A stretch of DNA of 64,000 nucleotides from an uncultured Phocaeicola sp. (GTDB lineage Bacteria > Bacteroidota > Bacteroidia > Bacteroidales > Bacteroidaceae): assembly GCA_944320845.1 (NCBI GenBank), contig CALUJA010000017.1, positions 1-64,000 on the forward strand, given 5' to 3'. The translations under genes were made by a program, and so were the position numbers. Position 1 is the stretch's first letter. Every line of letters starts with the position of its first letter. The notes beneath the pieces were generated by a model that ran no database searches, was not told the DNA's origin, and saw only the letters and a list, made by a program, of their open reading frames with translations. Positions 51,642 through 62,504 of the stretch are shown here, one piece after another.

Positions 51642-53156
51642 TCACTTAATCAAGTCTTTTCCCGTCATGTCTTCCGGCTGAGACATGCCCATGATATGCA
51701 GGATAGACGGAGCGACATCGGCCAGCACGCCGTTTTCCACCTTGGCATCCTTGTTTTCGGTCACGTAGACAAACGGAACCGGATTCAGTGAATGTGCCGT
51801 ATTCGGAGTGCCGTCTTCGTTCAATGCATGGTCGGCATTTCCGTGGTCGGCAATGATAATGACTTCATAACCGTTGGCCTTGGCAGCTTCCACCGTATCG
51901 CGCACGCAGTTGTCAATAGCCACAACAGCCTTTTCAATCGCTTCATAAATACCCGTATGTCCTACCATGTCACCGTTTGCATAGTTCACCACGATAAAGT
52001 CATACTTCTGCGTGTTGATTGCCTCAACCAGTTTGTCCTTTACTTCATAAGCACTCATCTCCGGCTTCAGGTCATAAGTGGCGACTTTCGGCGACGGAAC
52101 CAGGATACGGTCTTCACCATCGAACGGGGTTTCACGGCCACCGTTGAAAAAGAACGTTACGTGAGCATATTTTTCAGTCTCGGCAATGTGAAGCTGCTTC
52201 TTGCCGTTCTTTGACAGATACTCGCCCAACGTATCCTGCACATTTTCTTTCGGGAACAGGATATGGACACCCTTGAATGAAGCATCATACGGAGTCATGC
52301 AATAATACTGCAGTCCCGGGATTGTCTTCATGCCTTCTTCGGGCATATCCTGCTGAGTCAGCACGACGGTCAGCTCTTTCGCGCGGTCGTTGCGGTAGTT
52401 GAAGAAGATTACCACATCGCCTTCCTTGATTGTCCCATCGAAATTAGCGTTGTTGATAGGCTTGATGAATTCGTCAGTCACTCCCTCATCGTAAGACTCC
52501 TGCATGGCCTGAACCATATCGGTAGCCTGCTTTCCCTTGCCTTCGACCAACAGGTCGTATGCCTCTTTCACGCGGTTCCAGCGCTTGTCGCGGTCCATTG
52601 CATAAAAGCGTCCCACGATAGAAGCAATCTTTCCTGCCGACTGTGCGCAATGAGCGGTCAGCTGTTCGATGAATTCCTTGCCGCTCTTCGGGTCGGTGTC
52701 ACGACCATCCATGAAGCAGTGAATGAAAGTATTTTCCAGTCCGTATTCCTTTGCAATATCACACAATTTGAAAAGATGGTCCAAAGAAGAGTGTACACCA
52801 CCGTTTGAAGTCAGTCCCATAAAGTGGATATTCTTGCCCTGTTCTTTTGCATAAGAGAAAGCGGAAATGATTTCCTTGTTTTTCAAGATGCTTCCGTCGG
52901 CGCAAGCACGGTTAATCTTTACCAAATCCTGATAAACGATACGGCCGGCACCGATATTCAGATGGCCTACCTCTGAATTACCCATCTGCCCGTCGGGCAA
53001 TCCCACATTCTCACCGCTCGCCTGAAGCTGAGAGTGCGGATAAGTAGCCAACAGAGAATCCCAATAAGGAGTCGGGGTGTTGAAAATCACATCATCCTTC
53101 TTGTGGTCGCCACATCCCCAACCATCAAGAATCATTAAAAGAGCTTTCTTAGCCAT
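51642..53156 (-). CDS. gpmI: 2,3-bisphosphoglycerate-independent phosphoglycerate mutase
   Basis: 504 residues from ATG 53156 ([17 protein letters not shown]). The catalytic Ser is in [17 protein letters not shown]; Mn-binding residues appear in [25 protein letters not shown] and [10 protein letters not shown]. Interconverts 3- and 2-phosphoglycerate in glycolysis. Monocistronic, with its own -7 box and a terminator. Confidence 0.97.
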   Translation of the reverse strand: MAKKALLMILDGWGCGDHKKDDVIFNTPTPYWDSLLATYPHSQLQASGENVGLPDGQMGNSEVGHLNIGAGRIVYQDLVKINRACADGSILKNKEIISAFSYAKEQGKNIHFMGLTSNGGVHSSLDHLFKLCDIAKEYGLENTFIHCFMDGRDTDPKSGKEFIEQLTAHCAQSAGKIASIVGRFYAMDRDKRWNRVKEAYDLLVEGKGKQATDMVQAMQESYDEGVTDEFIKPINNANFDGTIKEGDVVIFFNYRNDRAKELTVVLTQQDMPEEGMKTIPGLQYYCMTPYDASFKGVHILFPKENVQDTLGEYLSKNGKKQLHIAETEKYAHVTFFFNGGRETPFDGEDRILVPSPKVATYDLKPEMSAYEVKDKLVEAINTQKYDFIVVNYANGDMVGHTGIYEAIEKAVVAIDNCVRDTVEAAKANGYEVIIIADHGNADHALNEDGTPNTAHSLNPVPFVYVTENKDAKVENGVLADVAPSILHIMGMSQPEDMTGKDLIK

Positions 53157-53204
53157 AGTTATATTTGTTTTTAAGTTGATACTCACCTTATGTTATCCAA
53201 CATG

Positions 53205-53212
53205 CAAAAGTA
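53205..53212 (-). promoter_or_regulatory. -7 box of gpmI
   Basis: TACTTTTG on the minus strand, 48 bases before ATG 53156. Confidence 0.6.
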
Positions 53213-53341
53213 CAAAATATCCCGTGTAGCACGAAACTTTTTACCTTATTTAAGCAAACAGACTCTGTTTTCGCCGTCGTGGAAAGTTTCGACTGTGAAT
53301 GCAAAATTTCACAGAAAATGAATCTCACACCGTAAGCCCGA

Positions 53342-53944
53342 CTAAAAATCGAATGAGAGCTGTCCGTCTCCCAGCAGGTTAAAGCTTATCCGATGATAGG
53401 GCGTCGGCCCGTAACGCTTGATGGCTTCGCGGTGCTTTTTCGTCGGATAACCCTTGTTTCCCGCCCAGTCATATTGAGGATATTCTTCATGGAGACGGTT
53501 CATATAGTCATCACGGTAAGTCTTTGCCAATATGGATGCAGCCGCAACCGACAAGTATTTCCCATCGCCTTTCACGACCGTGGTATGAGGAATTCCGGGG
53601 TAAGGATTAAAACGATTCCCGTCAATCAGCAGATGTTGCGGGCGCAGTGTCAGTTGGTCTACGGCCCGGTGCATGGCCAGAAACGACGCATTCAGAATAT
53701 TGATACGGTCAATCTCTTCCGGAGTCACGACACCGACAGCCCAAGCCAGTGCATCGTGTTCGACCATCTCCCGCAATCTGTAGCGCTGCTTCTCCGTCAG
53801 TTTCTTCGAATCATTCAAAAGTTCATTTTCATAGTCTGCAGGCAAAATGACAGCTGCGGCATACACAGCCCCTGCCAGACATCCGCGGCCGGCTTCATCA
53901 CATCCGGCCTCGACCAGTCCTTTATGAAGATAAGGCAACAACAT
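53342..53944 (-). CDS. rnhB: Ribonuclease HII
   Basis: 200 residues from ATG 53944; the ATG at 53989 lies upstream of the promoter. Catalytic acids: Asp and Glu in [19 protein letters not shown], Asp in LLIDGNRF, and a later Asp in [14 protein letters not shown]. Removes ribonucleotides and RNA primers from DNA. Separated from the ribosomal operon by its terminator. Confidence 0.96.
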   Translation of the reverse strand: MLLPYLHKGLVEAGCDEAGRGCLAGAVYAAAVILPADYENELLNDSKKLTEKQRYRLREMVEHDALAWAVGVVTPEEIDRINILNASFLAMHRAVDQLTLRPQHLLIDGNRFNPYPGIPHTTVVKGDGKYLSVAAASILAKTYRDDYMNRLHEEYPQYDWAGNKGYPTKKHREAIKRYGPTPYHRISFNLLGDGQLSFDF

Positions 53945-53966
53945 CTTTCGTCCTATTTTTTCAAGG

Positions 53967-53974
53967 CAAAGATA
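53967..53974 (-). promoter_or_regulatory. -7 box of rnhB
   Basis: TATCTTTG on the minus strand, 22 bases before ATG 53944, immediately after the ribosomal operon terminator. Confidence 0.65.
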
Positions 53975-53990
53975 CGACACTTCAAGCAAT

Positions 53991-54024
53991 AAAAAAACCG
54001 GAACCTTTGAAGATTCCGGTTTTT
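53991..54024 (-). terminator. Terminator of the spc-alpha ribosomal operon
   Basis: On the minus strand AAAAACCGGAA, 10-base loop, TTCCGGTTTTTTT: a GC core flanked by A and T runs, 22 bases past the rplQ stop. Confidence 0.92.
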
Positions 54025-54045
54025 ATCATATAGTGTTTTACAGAA

Positions 54046-54549
54046 TTACTCAGCTTTAGGGGCTTCCTCTGTAGCAGCAGCTTCTGCAACAGGAGCTTCA
54101 GCAGCTGTTTCTTCAGCAGTTGCAGCAGATGCAGACTTTTTAGAACGACGGGTACGAGTTGCTTTCTTAGCAGCAGTCTTAGCCATATTCTCATTGTAAT
54201 CCACCAACTCGATGAAACACATTTCTGCGTTATCACCCTGACGGTGGCCAGTCTTGATGATGCGAGTGTAACCACCCGGACGATCTGCAACCTTTACAGA
54301 GATTTCCTTGAACAGTTCGGTTACCACATACTTGTCTTGCAGATAGCTAAATACGACACGACGTGAATTGGTCGTATCATCTTTAGATCTTGTAATCAGC
54401 GGTTCAACAAACTTCTTCAAAGCTTTAGCCTTCGCAACAGTCGTAGTGATTCTTTTGTGCTTAATCAAAGAACATGCCATATTCGACAACATAGCGTGTC
54501 TGTGAGAAGCAGTACGACCTAAATGGTTGAATTTCTTATTATGTCTCAT
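54046..54549 (-). CDS. rplQ: 50S ribosomal protein L17
   Basis: 167 residues; core [29 protein letters not shown] and [25 protein letters not shown]. An Ala/Glu/Thr-rich tail of about 40 residues (residues ~128-167) extends beyond the usual 120 or so, a Bacteroidetes trait. Last gene of the operon, five bases after rpoA. Confidence 0.97.
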   Translation of the reverse strand: MRHNKKFNHLGRTASHRHAMLSNMACSLIKHKRITTTVAKAKALKKFVEPLITRSKDDTTNSRRVVFSYLQDKYVVTELFKEISVKVADRPGGYTRIIKTGHRQGDNAEMCFIELVDYNENMAKTAAKKATRTRRSKKSASAATAEETAAEAPVAEAAATEEAPKAE

Positions 54550-54554
54550 TAGTT

Positions 54555-55547
54555 TTATTCTTTATCTAATTTATACTTAGAAATGTCTGTTCCAAACGAC
54601 AGATTCAGACTCTCGAGCAAATCATCAAGCTCCGTGAGCGATTTCTTACCGAAGTTACGGAATTTCAGCAAATCGGTCTTGTTGAACTGTACCAAATCGC
54701 CAAGTGTCTCCACATCAGCAGCCTTCAAACAGTTCAAAGCACGAACTGACAAATCCATATCAACCAACTTGGTCTTCAGCAGCTGGCGCATATGCAATAC
54801 TTCTTCATCAAATTCCTCATTGCCGTCAGCATCCGACGTTTCAAGAGTAATCTTTTCGTCAGAAAACAGCATGAAATGATAAATAAGAATCTTGGCAGCC
54901 TCTTTCAACGCTTCCTTCGGGTGAATGGAACCATCCGTCGTAATCTCAAGAACCAACTTTTCATAGTCAGTCTTCTGTTCTACACGATAGTTTTCTACCG
55001 CATATTTGACATTACGAATCGGAGTGTAGATAGAATCGATAGGTATTACATTCACATCCGTGCAGAACTCCCGGTTTTCATCAGCCGGAACATATCCGCG
55101 ACCTTTATTGATTGTAACATCCATCTGTAGAGTTGTTTTTGAATCTAAATGGCAAATAACCAATTCAGGATTTAACACTTCAAATCCGGTCAAATACTTA
55201 CCAATATCACCTGCCTTAAATTCAGTAGAATTCTCAACGGTAATGCTTACCTTTTCATTCTCAAATTCTTCAACTACTTGCTTGAAGCGAACCTGCTTCA
55301 AGTTCAAGATAATGTTAGTAACATCCTCCTTAACTCCCGGAATAGTAGCGAACTCATGTTCTACCCCATCAATACGGATGGTATTGATAGCATAACCTTC
55401 CAGTGAAGAAAGAAGAATACGGCGTAAAGCATTACCTACGGTAATACCGAAACCGGGCTCAAGCGGACGAAATTCAAATTTTCCGAATTTTGAATCCGCT
55501 TCCAACATTAATACTTTATCAGGTTTTTGAAATGCTAATATCGCCAT
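54555..55547 (-). CDS. rpoA: RNA polymerase subunit alpha
   Basis: 330 residues. N-terminal dimerisation domain ([29 protein letters not shown]), then a linker and C-terminal domain ([45 protein letters not shown]) with the residues that meet activators such as the AraC proteins described here. Full length; in the standard position between rpsD and rplQ. Confidence 0.98.
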   Translation of the reverse strand: MAILAFQKPDKVLMLEADSKFGKFEFRPLEPGFGITVGNALRRILLSSLEGYAINTIRIDGVEHEFATIPGVKEDVTNIILNLKQVRFKQVVEEFENEKVSITVENSTEFKAGDIGKYLTGFEVLNPELVICHLDSKTTLQMDVTINKGRGYVPADENREFCTDVNVIPIDSIYTPIRNVKYAVENYRVEQKTDYEKLVLEITTDGSIHPKEALKEAAKILIYHFMLFSDEKITLETSDADGNEEFDEEVLHMRQLLKTKLVDMDLSVRALNCLKAADVETLGDLVQFNKTDLLKFRNFGKKSLTELDDLLESLNLSFGTDISKYKLDKE

Positions 55548-55558
55548 GAAATCAATTA

Positions 55559-56164
55559 TTATTTAGAGTACAATTCAACGATCAAGTGTTCTTTAATGTT
55601 TTCCGGAATATCTGCTCTCTCAGGTATATGCAACATTCTACCTGTCTTAGAGTTTTCATCCCATTCCAACCAAGGATATTTACTATGGTTGAAACCAGCC
55701 AGAGAGTCTGCAATAACCTCAAGTGACTTGGATCTTTCACGAACACCAATCAACTGTCCGGGTTTTACTGAATAAGACGGAATGTTAACCACCTTTCCAT
55801 CCACAGTAATATGCTTATGTCCAACCAACTGACGGGCAGCGGCACGAGTAGGAGCAATACCCAAACGGTATACAACATTATCCAAACGAGATTCCAACCC
55901 TTGCAGCAGCAGTTCACCTGTAATACCATTCATCTTGGCTGCCTTTTCAAACATGTTACGGAACTGTCTTTCCAACACACCGTAAGTATATTTTGCTTTT
56001 TGCTTTTCAGCCAACATGACACCATATTCCGATGTCTTTCTGCGACGGTTGTTTCCATGCTGTCCGGGAGGATAGTTTTTCTTAGACAACACCTTATCAG
56101 GTCCAAAGATCGCTTCACCGAATCTACGCGCAATTTTTGTTTTTGGTCCAGTATATCTAGCCAT
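55559..56164 (-). CDS. rpsD: 30S ribosomal protein S4
   Basis: 201 residues. [29 protein letters not shown] start, S4 RNA-binding domain [41 protein letters not shown]-minus type without zinc cysteines in the N-terminal region. Preceded by a 115-base spacer that is much longer than its neighbours; S4 is the classical repressor of this operon in other bacteria. Confidence 0.98.
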   Translation of the reverse strand: MARYTGPKTKIARRFGEAIFGPDKVLSKKNYPPGQHGNNRRRKTSEYGVMLAEKQKAKYTYGVLERQFRNMFEKAAKMNGITGELLLQGLESRLDNVVYRLGIAPTRAAARQLVGHKHITVDGKVVNIPSYSVKPGQLIGVRERSKSLEVIADSLAGFNHSKYPWLEWDENSKTGRMLHIPERADIPENIKEHLIVELYSK

Positions 56165-56279
56165 TTTCTTTTTAATTTAATTGTTATTCATGAACTCAAT
56201 TTGTTGCAGCCGCGATTACAGAAAGGAAATGCAATCCATATTTAACAAAATCAAGTTACATTTAATTTAGGTTATCTTA
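56165..56279 (-). promoter_or_regulatory. Long spacer/leader upstream of rpsD
   Basis: 115 bases in an operon where most gaps are 2-30. On the message, GATTGCA (56236-56230) can pair with TGTAATC (56220-56214), and TTGCA/TGCAA (56234-56230 with 56208-56204) gives a competing stem. This could be an internal control site; no -7 box was identified with confidence. Confidence 0.4.
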
Positions 56280-56669
56280 TTATACTCTTCTTCTCTTTGG
56301 AGGACGACAACCATTGTGAGGCAATGGAGTTACATCTACGATTTCCGTAACCTCAATTCCTGCACCGTGCACAGTTCTAATAGCAGACTCACGTCCGTTA
56401 CCCGGTCCCTTAACGTAAGCTTTTACCTTTCTCAGGCCCAAATCATACGCAACTTTAGCACAATCCTGAGCAGCCATCTGTGCTGCATAAGGAGTATTCT
56501 TCTTAGAACCTCTAAATCCCATCTTTCCTGCTGAAGACCATGAAATTACCTGGCCCTCATTGTTTGCTAAAGAAATGATAATATTGTTGAAAGAAGAATG
56601 AACATGCAACTGTCCATTAGCCTCCACCTTCACATTTCTTTTTTTAGCTGCGACTGTTTTTTTTGCCAT
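56280..56669 (-). CDS. rpsK: 30S ribosomal protein S11
   Basis: 129 residues. [37 protein letters not shown] in two strands, and C-terminal [23 protein letters not shown]-like tail reading [20 protein letters not shown]. Binds the 30S platform. Eleven bases after rpsM. Confidence 0.98.
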   Translation of the reverse strand: MAKKTVAAKKRNVKVEANGQLHVHSSFNNIIISLANNEGQVISWSSAGKMGFRGSKKNTPYAAQMAAQDCAKVAYDLGLRKVKAYVKGPGNGRESAIRTVHGAGIEVTEIVDVTPLPHNGCRPPKRRRV

Positions 56670-56680
56670 ATTAACAATTA

Positions 56681-57061
56681 TTATTTAGTAGCTTTTTTCT
56701 TATTTGCAACAGTTTTCTTTCTTCCCTTACGTGTACGAGCATTGTTCTTAGTACTCTGTCCTCTTACAGGAAGTCCCAAACGGTGACGAACACCACGATA
56801 GCAACCAATATCCATTAATCTCTTAATGTTTAACTGGATTTCTGAACGAAGATCACCTTCTACTTTGTACTCAGCAGCGATAATTTCACGAATCTTAGCA
56901 GCCTGATCATCAGTCCAATCTTTAACTTTAATGTCACGATCAACACCTGCTTTTTCCAAAATTTTTGCTGAACTACTGCGTCCTATACCATATACGTATG
57001 TTAACGCAATCTCACCTCTTTTATTCTGAGGCAAATCTACACCAACTATTCTTATAGCCAT
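56681..57061 (-). CDS. rpsM: 30S ribosomal protein S13
   Basis: 126 residues. [38 protein letters not shown] and the basic tail [20 protein letters not shown]. Contacts the 50S subunit and P-site tRNA. Follows rpmJ after a 32-base gap. Confidence 0.98.
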   Translation of the reverse strand: MAIRIVGVDLPQNKRGEIALTYVYGIGRSSSAKILEKAGVDRDIKVKDWTDDQAAKIREIIAAEYKVEGDLRSEIQLNIKRLMDIGCYRGVRHRLGLPVRGQSTKNNARTRKGRKKTVANKKKATK

Positions 57062-57093
57062 ATACTAATTATTTTTTTTGCAAAAATAATAAA

Positions 57094-57210
57094 TTATCCT
57101 TGACGTTGTTTATACTTAGGATTTTTCTTGTTAATAACATACAAACGGCCATTACGTCTAACGATTTTACACTCCGGTGTACGTTTCTTTAATGATGCTC
57201 TTACTTTCAT
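57094..57210 (-). CDS. rpmJ: 50S ribosomal protein L36 (zinc-free form)
   Basis: 38 residues, [20 protein letters not shown] then [18 protein letters not shown]. Only one of the four zinc ligands of the classical C-x2-C form survives, so this is the C-minus type that does not need zinc. Located between infA and rpsM as expected. Confidence 0.96.
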   Translation of the reverse strand: MKVRASLKKRTPECKIVRRNGRLYVINKKNPKYKQRQG

Positions 57211-57222
57211 ATCTTCTTCTTT

Positions 57223-57441
57223 TTATTTATATCTAAAAACTATCCGTCCTTTAGACAAATCATAGGGCGACATCTCTACCCTAACCTTATCCCCTGGCAA
57301 TATCTTAATATAATGCATTCTCATTTTACCAGAAATATGAGCTGTAATCTCATGCCCATTTTCCAATTCAACGCGAAACATTGCGTTCGACAATGCTTCA
57401 ACAATCACTCCATCTTGTTCTATTGCAGACTGCTTTGCCAT
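57223..57441 (-). CDS. infA: Translation initiation factor IF-1
   Basis: 72 residues, the standard length. S1/OB fold: [48 protein letters not shown] across strands. Starts one base after map ends. Confidence 0.98.
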   Translation of the reverse strand: MAKQSAIEQDGVIVEALSNAMFRVELENGHEITAHISGKMRMHYIKILPGDKVRVEMSPYDLSKGRIVFRYK

Positions 57442-57442
57442 A

Positions 57443-58240
57443 TTAAATCGCTTTATCTCCTAATACTTGTTCTATAAATTCAAATGATGATAATATATCA
57501 GCCTTACCCACACCTACAGCTACTGTATGCTCAAAATGAGCAGCCCAACGGCGGTCACGTGTGCGTATTGTCCATTTATCGTTTTCCATTACAATCTGAC
57601 GATCACCTTGGGTAATCATCGGCTCAATGGCAATACACATACCTTTCTTCAGCATCTTACCCGTACCTCTTTTCCCGTAGTTCGGAACTTGAGGATCCTC
57701 ATGCATTTCTTTTCCTATCCCATGTCCTACAAACTCACGAACCACACCATAAGAGCGAGCTTCGCAATGCTGCTGAATCGCATAACCGATATCTCCTAAA
57801 CGTTTTCCATGAACTGCATTTTCAATACCTAAATAAAGAGCCTCTTTTGTGGTTTTCAACAAAGCCCGAATCTCAGGCGCAACCTCTCCCACACAAAACG
57901 TATAAGCAGAGTCTCCACAGAAGCCGTTCATATATGTACCACAATCAACCGAAACTATATCCCCTTCCTGCAGCTCTACATCGTTAGGAATGCCATGAAC
58001 TACCTGATCATTGACAGAAGTGCAAATAGCCCCCGGAAAAGGAGCGCCATAGGGATTAGGAAAGCCCTTAAATATTGGAACCGCTCCATGATCACGGATA
58101 AATTCTTCTGCAACTTTATCAAGCTGTCTCGTTGTGACTCCAGGCCTTATCAGTTTAGCAATCTCTGCCAAGGTCTTCCCGACCAAGAGATTGCTTTGAC
58201 GAAGCAATTCTATTTCATCATCTGTCTTAAGAAATATCAT
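57443..58240 (-). CDS. map: Methionine aminopeptidase type I
   Basis: 265 residues. Two-metal site: [20 protein letters not shown] (two Asp), [18 protein letters not shown] (His), CIAIEPMI (Glu), [10 protein letters not shown] (Glu region). Removes initiator methionine. Encoded between secY and infA, a frequent arrangement in Bacteroidetes and Firmicutes. Confidence 0.97.
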   Translation of the reverse strand: MIFLKTDDEIELLRQSNLLVGKTLAEIAKLIRPGVTTRQLDKVAEEFIRDHGAVPIFKGFPNPYGAPFPGAICTSVNDQVVHGIPNDVELQEGDIVSVDCGTYMNGFCGDSAYTFCVGEVAPEIRALLKTTKEALYLGIENAVHGKRLGDIGYAIQQHCEARSYGVVREFVGHGIGKEMHEDPQVPNYGKRGTGKMLKKGMCIAIEPMITQGDRQIVMENDKWTIRTRDRRWAAHFEHTVAVGVGKADILSSFEFIEQVLGDKAI

Positions 58241-58252
58241 CTGAGACTACTT

Positions 58253-59596
58253 TTAATATGCACTTACACCTGAACGCCCCTTTATTCTTCCTGAACTTAA
58301 AAGTCCATCATAGTGACGCATCAACAAATGACTTTCAACCTGCTGCAAAGTATCAAGAACTACTCCAACAAGAATCAGCAAAGATGTTCCACCAAAGAAT
58401 TGGGCAAATTCAGCCTGAACATCAAAAAGTCCAGCGAAAGCAGGCAATATAGCAATAATAGCCAAGAAGATAGAACCCGGCAAGGTTATACGAGACATGA
58501 CAGTGTCAATGTATTCTGCCGTGCTCTTACCGGGTTTTATACCTGGAATAAAACCATTATTTCGTTTCATATCCTCAGCCATCTGGTTAGGATTAATGGT
58601 TATAGCCGTATAAAAATAGGTAAAAACAATGATTAATGCTGCAAAAATCAAATTATACCAAAAGCTTGTATGGTCAATCAAAGCTCTTGCAATACCTGTC
58701 GCACTTTCTGTATTAGAAAATCCTACTATGGTTATCGGAATAAACATAATAGCTTGGGCAAAAATGATAGGCATCACATTAGCGGCATTAACTTTCAAGG
58801 GTATATACTGACGAGCACCGCCATATTGTTTATTACCTACAATCTTCTTAGCATACTGTACTGGAACTTTACGGACGCCTTGAACCAACATTATAGCAGC
58901 AGCTATCACTGCCAACAAGCACACTAGTTCAATCAAGAACATAATGATACCGCCTGCACCCGGAGAAGCGAGACGCGAAACAAATTCGCCAGAGAAAGAC
59001 TGTGGCAATCGGGCTATAATTCCCACCATAATAATCAAAGAAATTCCATTGCCTACACCTTTATCTGTGATACGCTCTCCAAGCCACAAGATAAACATAC
59101 TACCTGCTGCCAAAATAATGGTCGAAGTTATAATAAAGAACGTCCAATCTAATGAAGCATTAAGAGCCGGACCTGCTTGCATCTTCAAGTTTATCAAATA
59201 AGAGGGAGCCTGAAATATCAAAATAATAATCGTCAGGATACGTGTATATTGATTAATCTTACGACGTCCACTTTCCCCCTCTCGTTGAAGCTTTTGAAAA
59301 TAAGGAACAGCAATCGCCAACAGCTGAATCACAATAGAGGCAGAGATGTAAGGCATAATTCCCAATGCAAAGATAGAAGCATTGGAAAAAGCACCGCCGG
59401 AAAACATATTCAGCAGCGCAAGAAGCCCTTCACTCGTTTGCTCATGCAACCTTGTTAACATACTCGGATCAATGCCTGGCAAAACCACAAAAGATCCGAA
59501 TCTATAAATTGCGATAAACAATATAGTTATGAGGATCCGTTTTCTCAGATCCTCAATTTTCCATATATTTCTTAATGTTTCAATAGATTTTCTCAT
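58253..59596 (-). CDS. secY: Preprotein translocase subunit SecY
   Basis: 447 residues, ten membrane helices. Landmarks: IWKIEDLRKRILITILFIAIYRFGSFV, the plug/TM2 region ALLNMFSGGAFSNASIFALGIMPYISASI, cytoplasmic loop REGESGRRKINQYTRI and TM10 end MRHYDGLLSSGRIKGR. Forms the Sec channel used by the many signal-peptide proteins in this window. Confidence 0.98.
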   Translation of the reverse strand: MRKSIETLRNIWKIEDLRKRILITILFIAIYRFGSFVVLPGIDPSMLTRLHEQTSEGLLALLNMFSGGAFSNASIFALGIMPYISASIVIQLLAIAVPYFQKLQREGESGRRKINQYTRILTIIILIFQAPSYLINLKMQAGPALNASLDWTFFIITSTIILAAGSMFILWLGERITDKGVGNGISLIIMVGIIARLPQSFSGEFVSRLASPGAGGIIMFLIELVCLLAVIAAAIMLVQGVRKVPVQYAKKIVGNKQYGGARQYIPLKVNAANVMPIIFAQAIMFIPITIVGFSNTESATGIARALIDHTSFWYNLIFAALIIVFTYFYTAITINPNQMAEDMKRNNGFIPGIKPGKSTAEYIDTVMSRITLPGSIFLAIIAILPAFAGLFDVQAEFAQFFGGTSLLILVGVVLDTLQQVESHLLMRHYDGLLSSGRIKGRSGVSAY

Positions 59597-59600
59597 TGAA

Positions 59601-60047
59601 TCAGAGTTTTACTGCATTACCACCTACGGCTTCGATTGCAGCTACCGCACTCTTAGAAAAAGCATTTGCTTCCACTTCAAGTTTAGTAGTTAAACTACCG
59701 TTACCAAGAACCTTCACTAATTGTCCTGAAGAAGCCAAGCCGGCCTGAACAAAATCGCCAATTCCAATCTTAGACAGATTATTAGCATCCGCCAACTTCT
59801 GAATGGCATCAAGATTAATAGCTTTATATTCTACACGATTAATATTCTTAAAACCAAATTTTGGAACACGACGCTGAAGAGGCATCTGACCTCCTTCAAA
59901 ACCAATCTTCTTCGAATAACCTGACCGTGACTTAGCTCCTTTGTGTCCTCTCGTAGAAGTGCCACCTAAACCAGAGCCCGGACCACGACCAACTCTCTTT
60001 CTAGTTTTGACTGAGCCTTCAGCAGGATGTAAACTACTTAAATTCAT
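59601..60047 (-). CDS. rplO: 50S ribosomal protein L15
   Basis: 148 residues. LSSLHPAEGSVKTRKRVGRGPGSGLGGTSTRGHKGAKSRSG split across the typical glycine-rich N-terminus, and FEGGQMPLQRRVPKFGF. Four bases before secY. Confidence 0.98.
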   Translation of the reverse strand: MNLSSLHPAEGSVKTRKRVGRGPGSGLGGTSTRGHKGAKSRSGYSKKIGFEGGQMPLQRRVPKFGFKNINRVEYKAINLDAIQKLADANNLSKIGIGDFVQAGLASSGQLVKVLGNGSLTTKLEVEANAFSKSAVAAIEAVGGNAVKL

Positions 60048-60078
60048 ATTACAAAATTCTTATTTATCAACAATTCTA

Positions 60079-60255
60079 TTATTTAACGATAACAACCAAG
60101 TGTCTCACCTTCTCGACCATTCCCAAAATTGAAGGAGAATCTTCGTGTTCAACCACCTGATTTATCTTACGAAGTCCTAATGCATCCAATGTTCTTTTCT
60201 GATCTTTCGGAGCACCAATTCTACTCTTAACCTGCTTTATCTTAATAGTTGACAT
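60079..60255 (-). CDS. rpmD: 50S ribosomal protein L30
   Basis: 58 residues, [40 protein letters not shown], ending VRHLVVIVK: a complete L30. Between rpsE and rplO as in all spc operons. Confidence 0.96.
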   Translation of the reverse strand: MSTIKIKQVKSRIGAPKDQKRTLDALGLRKINQVVEHEDSPSILGMVEKVRHLVVIVK

Positions 60256-60268
60256 GTTCTTCCTCCTA

Positions 60269-60790
60269 TTATCCTCTAAATACTTTTTCCAAACTTACAC
60301 CTCTATTCTGGGCAACCATACGAGCATCTCTCATCTCACTCAAAGCCAAGATAGTGGCCTTTACCAGATTATGCGGATTTGATGAGCCTTTAGACTTAGC
60401 CAAGACATCCGTAATGCCAACGCTTTCCAACACGGCACGCATTGCACCACCTGCCACAACACCAGTACCGGTTGATGCAGGCTTTATGAATACCTTTGCG
60501 CCACCAAACTTAGCACTCTGTTCATGAGGAACAGTTCCTTTCAAGACCGGGACTCGAGTCAGATTTTTCTTTGCCGCTTCTACACCTTTGGCGATGGCAG
60601 CAGTTACTTCACCGGCCTTACCAAGTCCCCATCCTATTATACCATCTTCATTACCAACTACGACGATTGCAGAGAAACTAAAAGTTCTACCACCTTTGGT
60701 AACTTTAGTAACACGATTGATAGCAACCAGTCTGTCCTTCAGTTCTATATCGTTAGTAACCTTAACCTTATTATAAACTGCCATAGTCAT
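60269..60790 (-). CDS. rpsE: 30S ribosomal protein S5
   Basis: 173 residues from ATG 60790, which overlaps the rplR stop by one base (TAATG); a second ATG at 60784 (MAVYNKVK) is equally plausible. [39 protein letters not shown] and [19 protein letters not shown] are diagnostic. Confidence 0.97.
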   Translation of the reverse strand: MTMAVYNKVKVTNDIELKDRLVAINRVTKVTKGGRTFSFSAIVVVGNEDGIIGWGLGKAGEVTAAIAKGVEAAKKNLTRVPVLKGTVPHEQSAKFGGAKVFIKPASTGTGVVAGGAMRAVLESVGITDVLAKSKGSSNPHNLVKATILALSEMRDARMVAQNRGVSLEKVFRG

Positions 60791-61131
60791 TAAAATTTAA
60801 GTCCTCCGTTACGAGCAGCATCTGCTACTTCTTTCACTCTCCCATGATACAAGTAACCATTACGGTCGAATACGACAGTCGTAATACCAGCCTCCTGAGC
60901 TTTCTTCGCAATCAGTTCTCCTACCTTAGCAGCCTGTTCCTTTTTAGGCATGACTTCCATTCCCAATGAAGAAGCAGCCGCTAAAGTTCTTCCGCTCAAA
61001 TCATCAATTATCTGAACATAAATCTGCTTATTGCTTCTAAATACACTCATACGTGGACGCTCTGCAGTCCCAAATATCTTATTGCGTACTCTGTATTTGA
61101 TTTTGATTCGTCTTTCTATTTTTGTTGTCAT
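60790..61131 (-). CDS. rplR: 50S ribosomal protein L18
   Basis: 113 residues. [36 protein letters not shown], and the C-terminal [26 protein letters not shown]. Binds 5S rRNA. Overlaps rpsE by one base. Confidence 0.97.
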   Translation of the reverse strand: MTTKIERRIKIKYRVRNKIFGTAERPRMSVFRSNKQIYVQIIDDLSGRTLAAASSLGMEVMPKKEQAAKVGELIAKKAQEAGITTVVFDRNGYLYHGRVKEVADAARNGGLKF

Positions 61132-61152
61132 AATTATCCAATTTTACGTAAA

Positions 61153-61722
61153 TTACTTAGCACCGGCTGATTTTCCAGACTTTCTACGAATCTCTTCACC
61201 AACAAATTTAATACCTTTTCCTTTATAAGGCTCAGGCTTACGGAAAGAACGTATTTTTGCACAAACTTGACCTAACAGTTGTTTGTCACAAGACTCCAAT
61301 ATAATAAGCGGATTTTTATTTCTTTCTGACTTTGTTTCAACCTTAATTTCAGGCGGCAACTGCATAAAGATATTATGTGTGTAACCCAATGCGAAATCGA
61401 TTACATTTCCGGTATTTGAAGCACGGTAACCAACACCGACCAACTCCAGTTCCTTCTTGTAACCTTCAGAAACACCCACAACCATATTATGAATCAACGC
61501 GCGATACAGGCCATGATAAGCATGACGCTGCTTCATGTCATCAAGCATTGCATTTTCATCCTCTTTCAACACCACATGTCCGTCAACGACTTCCACCAGA
61601 ATTGCAGGATTTACATACTGACTCAACTCACCTTTCGGTCCTTTAACGCTTACTACGCTATCCTTAAGAGTAACTGTTACTCCAGAAGGAATATTAATGG
61701 GCAACTTACCTATTCTTGACAT
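61153..61722 (-). CDS. rplF: 50S ribosomal protein L6
   Basis: 189 residues from ATG 61722 (MSRIGKLPINIPSGVTV). An in-frame ATG at 61770 is rejected: the chosen start has a GAGGAGG ribosome-binding site, unusually strong for this phylum. The C-terminus has KPEPYKGKGIKFVGEEIRRK. Confidence 0.97.
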   Translation of the reverse strand: MSRIGKLPINIPSGVTVTLKDSVVSVKGPKGELSQYVNPAILVEVVDGHVVLKEDENAMLDDMKQRHAYHGLYRALIHNMVVGVSEGYKKELELVGVGYRASNTGNVIDFALGYTHNIFMQLPPEIKVETKSERNKNPLIILESCDKQLLGQVCAKIRSFRKPEPYKGKGIKFVGEEIRRKSGKSAGAK

Positions 61723-61741
61723 TGCTAATCCTCCTCTTTCA

Positions 61742-62137
61742 TTAATATACATAGCAAAGAACTTCTCCACCGATTTTCAGAGCAGAAGCCTCTTTGTCAG
61801 TCATCACACCCTTGGAAGTAGATATAATAGCAATACCTAATCCATTAATAACTCTCGGCATATCCTTGTATCCCGTATACTTACGCATACCTGGAGTAGA
61901 TACTCGTACAAGCTTTTTGATGGCGTTTACCTTGTTAACAGCATCATACTTCAAGGCTACTTTGATGGAGCCTTGAGGTCCATCCTCAATAAACTTGTAA
62001 TTCAAAATATATCCTTTATCAAAAAGGATTTTGGTTATTTCCTTCTTCAGGTTTGAAGCAGGAATTTCCACAACTCTGTGCTTAGCACTGATTGCATTTC
62101 TCAATCTTGTGAGATAATCTGCGATAGGATCTGTCAT
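61742..62137 (-). CDS. rpsH: 30S ribosomal protein S8
   Basis: 131 residues. MTDPIADYLTRLRNAISAKHR, and C-terminal ISTSKGVMTDKEASALKIGGEVLCYVY. S8 regulates the spc operon in E. coli. Preceded by a 61-base gap. Confidence 0.98.
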   Translation of the reverse strand: MTDPIADYLTRLRNAISAKHRVVEIPASNLKKEITKILFDKGYILNYKFIEDGPQGSIKVALKYDAVNKVNAIKKLVRVSTPGMRKYTGYKDMPRVINGLGIAIISTSKGVMTDKEASALKIGGEVLCYVY

Positions 62138-62198
62138 ATAATTTAATTGTTAAATTAATCAGGACTACCCTGACAATATTTAATAATAATAAAATGCG

Positions 62199-62498
62199 TT
62201 ACCAACTAGCTTTTTTCACGCCCGGAATCAAGCCGTTGGAAGCCATTTCACGGAATTGGATACGAGAAATTCCAAACTGACGCATATATCCTTTCGGACG
62301 ACCTGTCAATTTACAGCGATTATGCAAACGGATCGGGTTAGCGTTTTTCGGAATAGACTGTAACTTCTGAGCAGCTTCGAATGCTTCTACAGGATCTCCT
62401 GTCTTCACAATCTTCTTCAAAGCCGCACGTTTCTCCGCATATTTGGCTACCAATTTCGCTCTTTTTACTTCACGAGCCTTCATTGATTCTTTTGCCAT
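62199..62498 (-). CDS. rpsN: 30S ribosomal protein S14 (zinc-free form)
   Basis: 99 residues, long C-minus form without the CxxC pairs. [40 protein letters not shown]. Six bases after rplE. Confidence 0.97.
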   Translation of the reverse strand: MAKESMKAREVKRAKLVAKYAEKRAALKKIVKTGDPVEAFEAAQKLQSIPKNANPIRLHNRCKLTGRPKGYMRQFGISRIQFREMASNGLIPGVKKASW

Positions 62499-62504
62499 AG
62501 TTAT

